Below, piece by piece: positions 50,361 through 54,404 of a stretch of 54,404 nucleotides of DNA. The position numbers and the translations under genes were made by a program. The notes beneath the pieces were generated by a model that was not told the origin of the DNA, made no database searches, and saw only the letters and a list, made by a program, of their open reading frames with translations. Numbering within the stretch: the first letter of the stretch is position 1; the number at the start of each line of letters is the position of its first letter. This stretch comes from an uncultured Acetatifactor sp. (lineage in GTDB: Bacteria; Bacillota; Clostridia; Lachnospirales; Lachnospiraceae), in NCBI GenBank assembly GCA_934436245.1, contig CAKSAM010000015.1, positions 1-54,404 on the forward strand, in the 5' to 3' direction.

Positions 50361-50984
50361 ATGAACAACCAGGCAATGCACAAATTAAGTTATGGATTAT
50401 ATGTTGTAACAACACGGGATGCAGAGAAAGCAAACGGCTGTATCGTCAATACGGCGATTCAGGCGGCGTCTTCCCCTGATCAGCTCTGCATTTGCATTAA
50501 CAAGGCAAATTATACGCACGACATGTTATTAAAGACCGGTGTGTTCAACGTATCGGTGCTTAGTAAGGCAGCGCAGTTTTCACTGTATCAGCGTTTTGGT
50601 TTTCAATCCGGCAGAGAAGTGGACAAGTTCGCAGATTACACAGCGTACCAAAATGCAGAGAATGGTGTGCCTTATATCACGGAAGGCACCAATGCTTATC
50701 TGGCAGTAAAAGTCAGCCAGACTGTGGATCTGGGATCACACACCATGTTTATCGGAGAAGTGACGGAGATGGAAGTGCTGAGTGAAGAGGCGTCAGCAAA
50801 CTATGAATATTACCAGCAAAATGTAAAACCGAAGCCACAGGAAGCCGGTAAGACAGAAACCGGACAGACCGTATGGCGTTGTACTGTCTGTGGTTATGAA
50901 TACGTGGGTGAGGAGCTTCCGGAGAATTTTGTCTGTCCACTGTGCAAGCATCCGGCATCTGATTTCGAGAAAATACTGAAATAA
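50361..50984 (+). CDS. Flavin reductase-rubredoxin fusion (high-molecular-weight rubredoxin)
   Basis: 207 aa. An N-terminal FMN-binding flavin reductase domain (HKLSYGLYVVTTRDAEKANGCIVNTAIQAASSPDQLCICINKANYTHDML, to about residue 150) is fused to a C-terminal rubredoxin with CTVCGYEYVGEELPENFVCPLCKHPASDFEK, which provides the four iron-binding cysteines. Such proteins pass electrons from NAD(P)H to oxygen- or NO-reducing flavodiiron proteins in anaerobes. The start at 50361 follows AAAAGGAGAACTGAT. It is expressed from a consensus promoter with a structured leader. Confidence 0.93.
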   Translation: MNNQAMHKLSYGLYVVTTRDAEKANGCIVNTAIQAASSPDQLCICINKANYTHDMLLKTGVFNVSVLSKAAQFSLYQRFGFQSGREVDKFADYTAYQNAENGVPYITEGTNAYLAVKVSQTVDLGSHTMFIGEVTEMEVLSEEASANYEYYQQNVKPKPQEAGKTETGQTVWRCTVCGYEYVGEELPENFVCPLCKHPASDFEKILK

Positions 50985-51063
50985 GAAGGAAAGACCCAGA
51001 TTATTTAAGAGCTCATTTTTCGCAGGAAAGAACAAAGTATAGAAGGAAGAGGAGATAGATATT

Positions 51064-52014
51064 ATGAATATTAACAGTAGAAAAGTGGTAGTGGTAGGAT
51101 GTGGATTCGTGGGATCCTCCTCCGCATTTGCCCTGATGCAGAGCAGACTTTTTTCAGAAATGGTATTGATCGATGCAGATCAGAACCGTGCGGAAGGAGA
51201 AGCCATGGATATCAGCCATGGTATGGTATTTGCCAGCCCTATGAAGATCTATGCGGGAACCTATGACGATATTGCGGATGCTGCGGTGATCGTGATCACA
51301 GCCGGAGCCAATCAGAAGCCGGAGGAGACAAGACTGGATCTGATCCGGAAGAACAGTGCTATTATGAAGTCCATTATCGGGGAAATCAAACAGAGACCAT
51401 TTGAAGGAATCCTGCTGATCGTATCCAACCCGGTGGATGTTTTGACTTACATAGCACTGAAGGAGTCCGGCTATCCGGCCAATCGGGTCATTGGTTCCGG
51501 AACAGTATTGGATACCGGCAGGCTTCGTTATGAACTTGGTGAGCATCTGGGAGTGGATAGCAGAAGTATTCATGCTTTTATTATCGGCGAGCATGGGGAC
51601 AGCGAACTGGCAGCCTGGAGTGACGCCAGAGTCGGGGGGATGCCTATCAATGATTTCTGTGAATTACGGGGACATTATGACCATGAGGCATCTATGGAGA
51701 AAATATTCCATAGTGTGAAGAACAGTGCTTATGAGATCATTGCCAGAAAGCATGCAACCTATTATGGAATTGCCATGGCGGTATGCAGAATCTGTTCGGC
51801 TATCGTTCGTAATGAACAGTCCATTCTGCCGGTATCCAGTCTGATGACAGGAGAGTACGGACTGGAGAATGTGGTCTTAAGCATTCCAGCTGTGGTGGAT
51901 GAAAACGGTATCGAGACCGTGGTGCCTATAGCATTAAATGAAAAGGAACTGGCCAAATTCCAGCAATCCGCAGAGGTATTGAAAAAGGTGATTTCGGAGT
52001 TTTATCCGGATTGA
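51064..52014 (+). CDS. ldh: L-lactate dehydrogenase
   Basis: 316 aa, normal length. NAD-binding VVVVGCGFVGSSSAFALMQSRL, LIVSNPVDVLTYIAL, VIGSGTVLDTGRLRYELGEHLGV, and the catalytic histidine His177 in IIGEHGDSELAAWS. It reduces pyruvate to L-lactate and regenerates NAD. In the substrate loop (GANQKPEETRLDL) the Gln that marks LDH rather than malate dehydrogenase is present. GAGGAGATAGATATT precedes the ATG. Its end overlaps the convergent Crp/Fnr gene by 13 bp. Confidence 0.95.
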   Translation: MNINSRKVVVVGCGFVGSSSAFALMQSRLFSEMVLIDADQNRAEGEAMDISHGMVFASPMKIYAGTYDDIADAAVIVITAGANQKPEETRLDLIRKNSAIMKSIIGEIKQRPFEGILLIVSNPVDVLTYIALKESGYPANRVIGSGTVLDTGRLRYELGEHLGVDSRSIHAFIIGEHGDSELAAWSDARVGGMPINDFCELRGHYDHEASMEKIFHSVKNSAYEIIARKHATYYGIAMAVCRICSAIVRNEQSILPVSSLMTGEYGLENVVLSIPAVVDENGIETVVPIALNEKELAKFQQSAEVLKKVISEFYPD

Positions 52015-52658
52015 TCCAATGGTTTTAATAGAGTAAAATGACTGCGCTGTGTCCGTAGGACGCCAAGCTTTGTGAGCTTGCCGAGTTCTGCGGACATGGC
52101 GCTTCTTTCTACCCCAAGATAATCTGCCAGTTCCTGCCGGTTGAAAGGAATGGTAAAATCGTTGGAGCCTTTCAGCTTTGCCTGATCGGTAAGATAAGCC
52201 ATCAGCTTCTCCCGGGTGGTTTTGCGGGAGATATATTTGATTTTCCGGTTCAGATACATATTGTTCTGGGCCACGATCCCCAGGAGATTGCGTACCAGGG
52301 TATGGTGAAATCTGCAGCCGTTGTCACAAGTGTTTAACAACATTTTTCCGTTTAAAAACATCACGGTACAGTCTTCTGCAGCCACAATGTCCACGGGAAG
52401 ACAGGGGATTCCGGCGCAGACAAAGGCCTCGCCGAACAGAGAACCACGGGGGATGGATGCTGTGATATTGCGGTTGCCGTAGTAATCATCCTGCAAGATG
52501 TGAATGGAGCCGGATTCAATGATCCCGATAAAATCCGCAGGATCGCCTGCATGTCTGATATATGCATCCTTTTGATAGGATTTCGTATAGGCGCTCAGGC
52601 GTTTCAGCATTACCGGGATATCTTCCGGTAAAATATCCTGAAAGAGAGGACTGTCCAT
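52002..52658 (-). CDS. Crp/Fnr family transcriptional regulator
   Basis: 218 aa. A cyclic-nucleotide-binding-like beta roll (about 20-130: AYIRHAGDPADFIGIIESGSIHILQDDYYGNRNITASIPRGSLFGEAFV), a dimer helix, and a C-terminal winged helix-turn-helix (about 150-212: FNRQELADYLGVERSAMSAELGKLTKLGVL). It lacks the N-terminal cysteine cluster of FNR, though TCDNGC near residue 110 could bind a ligand or metal. AAAAGGAGCATTTATT precedes the start on the minus strand. It is divergent from an iron-sulfur protein gene with shared operators, so a redox or nitrosative-stress role like HcpR is plausible. Confidence 0.92.
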   Translation of the reverse strand: MDSPLFQDILPEDIPVMLKRLSAYTKSYQKDAYIRHAGDPADFIGIIESGSIHILQDDYYGNRNITASIPRGSLFGEAFVCAGIPCLPVDIVAAEDCTVMFLNGKMLLNTCDNGCRFHHTLVRNLLGIVAQNNMYLNRKIKYISRKTTREKLMAYLTDQAKLKGSNDFTIPFNRQELADYLGVERSAMSAELGKLTKLGVLRTQRSHFTLLKPLDQSG

Positions 52659-52674
52659 AATAAATGCTCCTTTT

Positions 52675-52732
52675 GTTGGAAAAACAACGTATTTGATGGA
52701 ATGATTCTAGTATAAGCATTGCGGAAAGTCAA
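52675..52732 (-). promoter_or_regulatory. Promoter and downstream operator of the Crp/Fnr gene
   Basis: On the minus strand: -35 TTGACT (52732-52727), 17 bp, -10 TAGAAT (52709-52704). The palindrome GTTGGAAAAACAAC (52675-52688) lies just after the predicted start, where a bound protein would block transcription. This suggests negative autoregulation. Confidence 0.65.
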
Positions 52733-52790
52733 GGAACATTTTTGCGGAATAAGGGTACAGATTTCTGTATGCGAAGAAAATGATAAAAAT

Positions 52791-52832
52791 GTTGGAAAAA
52801 CAACATAACATAATCCTTGATTTTGATATACT
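52791..52832 (+). promoter_or_regulatory. Operator and promoter of the iron-sulfur protein gene
   Basis: A second, identical GTTGGAAAAACAAC (52791-52804) lies upstream of a -10 TATACT (52827-52832) that has no good -35. With a start near 52839 the operator centre is at about -41.5, the classic position for activation by Crp/Fnr proteins. Confidence 0.65.
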
Positions 52833-52938
52833 GATCCCGTGACAGAAATATATGACGAATATTTCAAGTCTGATGTTTGAACTGGTAACTGATTATTTAG
52901 AAACAAACAGAGAGAATAGAGAAATCGAGGAGAAAACT

Positions 52939-53670
52939 ATGATCCGGAAAATCATTCACATTGATGAAGAAAAATGCAATGGCTGTGGCATCTGTGCGAC
53001 GGCATGCCATGAGGGTGCGATAGATATTATTGATGGTAAGGCGAAACTGGTCAGAGAACATTTCTGTGACGGATTCGGTGACTGCCTGCCAGGGTGTCCT
53101 ACAGGAGCCATTACCTTTGAAGAGCGAGAGGCACCGGCCTATGACGAGACAGCAGTGAAGCAGGCACAGCAATTAAAGCAGCAGGAAAAAATGCAGAGGG
53201 AAGGCATGCAGATTCCTCATGGAGGATGCCCGGGAAGCCGTATGCGTCAAATGAACCGGACGGAGGGGACAGAAACTGCTGCAGAGAGCAACAACGTTAC
53301 CATGACATCCCAGTTGAGTAACTGGCCGGTACAGATCAAGCTGGCTCCTGTGCAGGCTCCTTATTTTGACGGGGCAAAGCTTCTGATCGCAGCAGATTGT
53401 ACTGCTTATGCCTATGCGAATTTTCATAAGGAATTCATCCGAGGCAAAGTGACTCTGATCGGTTGTCCGAAACTGGATGCGGTGGATTACAGCGTGAAGC
53501 TGACAGAAATTGTGCGGAACAATGACATCCAGTCTGTGACCATCGTGCGTATGGAGGTGCCTTGCTGCGGTGGACTGGAAATGGCGGCGAAGAAGGCCAT
53601 ACAGGATAGCGGAAAATTCCTGCCATGGCAGGTAGTGACCATCTCCATTGACGGGGAGATTTTGGAATAG
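52939..53670 (+). CDS. Iron-sulfur (2[4Fe-4S]) protein with C-terminal domain
   Basis: 243 aa. Residues 10-65 carry two cysteine clusters: CNGCGICATACHEGA and CDGFGDCLPGCPTGA, a ferredoxin-like fold (the second spaced unusually). After a Gln-rich linker comes a domain with KLLIAADCTAYAYANFHKEFIRGKVTLIGCPKLD and VPCCGGLEMAAKKA, common in clostridial ferredoxin-like proteins of unknown role. GAGGAGAAAACT sets the ATG at 52939; an in-frame ATG at 52852 lies only about 13 bases after the predicted transcript start and lacks a binding site. Probably activated by the divergent Crp/Fnr protein. Confidence 0.88.
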   Translation: MIRKIIHIDEEKCNGCGICATACHEGAIDIIDGKAKLVREHFCDGFGDCLPGCPTGAITFEEREAPAYDETAVKQAQQLKQQEKMQREGMQIPHGGCPGSRMRQMNRTEGTETAAESNNVTMTSQLSNWPVQIKLAPVQAPYFDGAKLLIAADCTAYAYANFHKEFIRGKVTLIGCPKLDAVDYSVKLTEIVRNNDIQSVTIVRMEVPCCGGLEMAAKKAIQDSGKFLPWQVVTISIDGEILE

Positions 53671-53709
53671 AATTATTTTGCAGATGATGGAAAGGCATGG
53701 AGAATTTAT

Positions 53710-54120
53710 ATGCAAATGCAGGGAGACAGAATCATCAGTGCCCTGATCGGACTGGTGGGAGCCGTATCCAATAACGGGAAAACAGAGCAGACGGACAGTG
53801 TGATCCGGGATGCTTTTTTACAGTTGACAAATGGTGACAGCGAAGAGAAAACAGTGGAGAAGATCCATGCGGAGAAATTCGCCATTGCGCCGGATTGCGC
53901 CATCTGCCTGAATCCCTGCGGTAATACTTCGGACTACGATATGGCACAGTTCTACAGGGCAGATGCGAAGGTCATCGCTGCAAAGTGGAAGCTGATCGAG
54001 GCGATTCGCAAAAACTTAAGCTTGTCGGAAGTCGTCCCGGAGACTGTCTACCGGGGAATTGCTTATTTGGGCTATGACCTGGAGCCGGAGGTTTATGCGC
54101 AGATGCAGTCAGAAATCTGA
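53710..54120 (+). CDS. Small helical protein with CxxCxxxC motif
   Basis: 136 aa. The N-terminal half (RIISALIGLVGAVSNNGKTEQTDSVIRDAFLQLTNGDSEEKTVEKIHAEKF) resembles the helical-bundle part of hybrid-cluster and CO-dehydrogenase-like proteins, and is followed by CAICLNPCGNTSDYDM, which could bind metal. This comparison is by eye and weak. It follows the iron-sulfur gene by 39 bp with GGAG before the ATG, so it is probably in the same operon and redox-related. Confidence 0.7.
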   Translation: MQMQGDRIISALIGLVGAVSNNGKTEQTDSVIRDAFLQLTNGDSEEKTVEKIHAEKFAIAPDCAICLNPCGNTSDYDMAQFYRADAKVIAAKWKLIEAIRKNLSLSEVVPETVYRGIAYLGYDLEPEVYAQMQSEI

Positions 54121-54168
54121 TGGACGATAGTAGAGAATAAATAATGAAAGCAGAGAAGAAAATTGAGA

Positions 54169-54338
54169 GTTACGAGCCATGCAAAGTCAAAACAGAAACA
54201 GCGATCTGGGAGCTTGCTCACAAGTCGCTGTTTTTGTTTTTGACTTTATACGGCGACAGCCGTCAATGAAATAAATGTGGAGCGTCTTTTGCGACACATT
54301 TATGAATTGAGTGCATGGCTCGTAACATAGGGCTGTCG
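54169..54338 (+). ncRNA. Nested inverted-repeat region, terminator plus possible structured RNA
   Basis: A perfect 15-bp inverted repeat GTTACGAGCCATGCA (54169-54183) / TGCATGGCTCGTAAC (54312-54326) encloses three things: a terminator-like stem AAACAGCGA/TCGCTGTTT (within 54183-54247) with a GAGC/GCTC tip and T runs; a hairpin ACGGC/GCCGT (54250-54263); and ATAAATGTG/CACATTTAT (54271-54303). CGACAGCC (54254-54261) can also pair with GGCTGTCG (54331-54338) outside the large repeat, giving a pseudoknot. The first stem can end the preceding operon; the rest is unexplained. Confidence 0.6.
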
Positions 54339-54404
54339 TAGACTGGACGAACGCCCACGGCGAACGGAACATCACGCCTTGATGTCGCGTCTCCGGGTGT
54401 GAAT
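54339..54404 (+). other. Non-coding end of window
   Basis: No gene is visible. The stretch contains GGACGAACG and GCGAACGGAACATC, resembling part of the leader at 200-235, and a hairpin ACATC/GATGT (54369-54385). It continues past the window edge. Confidence 0.3.

Noticed and set aside
52852..52938. Longer N-terminus for the iron-sulfur protein starting at 52852
   Set aside because: The start lies only about 13 bases after the predicted transcript start and has no ribosome binding site, while GAGGAG precedes the ATG at 52939.

Overview
The window looks like chromosomal DNA of an anaerobic, gut-type Clostridia, most likely Lachnospiraceae. The basis is the gene content and sequence style: oleate hydratase, a clostridial-size pyruvate phosphate dikinase (PPDK), CUT1 and TRAP sugar-acid importers, many AraC-type regulators, AGGAGG ribosome binding sites and moderate GC. 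The genus is not resolvable from the sequence alone.

Layout. 1-3.0 kb: a truncated tRNA-Pro with the rare anticodon AGG (minus strand), a self-operated TetR regulator and oleate hydratase. 3.0-6.2 kb: PPDK behind two promoters, the distal one carrying a catabolite-responsive (cre) site. 6.2-12.8 kb: accessory region. It holds a 67-aa Cro/C1-type repressor with an operator array, an uncharacterised operon of two membrane proteins and two lipoproteins, small unknown genes, three promoter-plus-double-terminator leader RNAs, and decayed remnants of a serine recombinase and an AAA/DUF4143 ATPase. 12.9-18 kb: a secreted InlB-repeat protein, and a MATE exporter between two AraC regulators. 18.3-30.3 kb: a rhamnogalacturonan-I/pectin locus with two ABC permeases and a large solute-binding lipoprotein (no ATPase gene), GH105 unsaturated rhamnogalacturonyl hydrolase, SGNH acetylesterase, GH112 phosphorylase, GH28 and GH51 arabinofuranosidase. 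30.5-42.5 kb: a uronate block with a TRAP importer (dctPQM), a LytS/YesM-type kinase, an AraC-type response regulator and a membrane-anchored TRAP binding protein, an MFS carrier, uxuA-uxuB on the opposite strand and an AraC regulator. 42.5-50 kb: DUF3737, MalY/PatB-type C-S lyase, a membrane diguanylate cyclase, a Gfo/Idh oxidoreductase, a lipoprotein with a glycoside-hydrolase-like domain and a transglutaminase protein. 50-54.4 kb: flavin reductase-rubredoxin, L-lactate dehydrogenase, a Crp/Fnr regulator divergent from an iron-sulfur protein gene (two identical operators between them), a small cysteine-motif protein, and a heavily structured non-coding tail.

How it fits together. The pectin genes would import unsaturated, acetylated and galactosylated RG-I oligomers and take them apart in the cytosol, with GH112 cleaving galactosyl-rhamnose by phosphorolysis. 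The TRAP system and UxuAB would handle released hexuronates. PPDK, LDH and the rubredoxin/ferredoxin proteins serve the fermentative, oxygen-sensitive core.

The parts I consider least explained are the three attenuator-type leaders with the Cro-like operon (6.5-12.1 kb), the kinase/regulator/anchored-TRAP-protein set (34.1-37.4 kb), the Crp/Fnr operator pair (52.7-52.8 kb) and the structured 3' end with a possible pseudoknot (54.17-54.34 kb).
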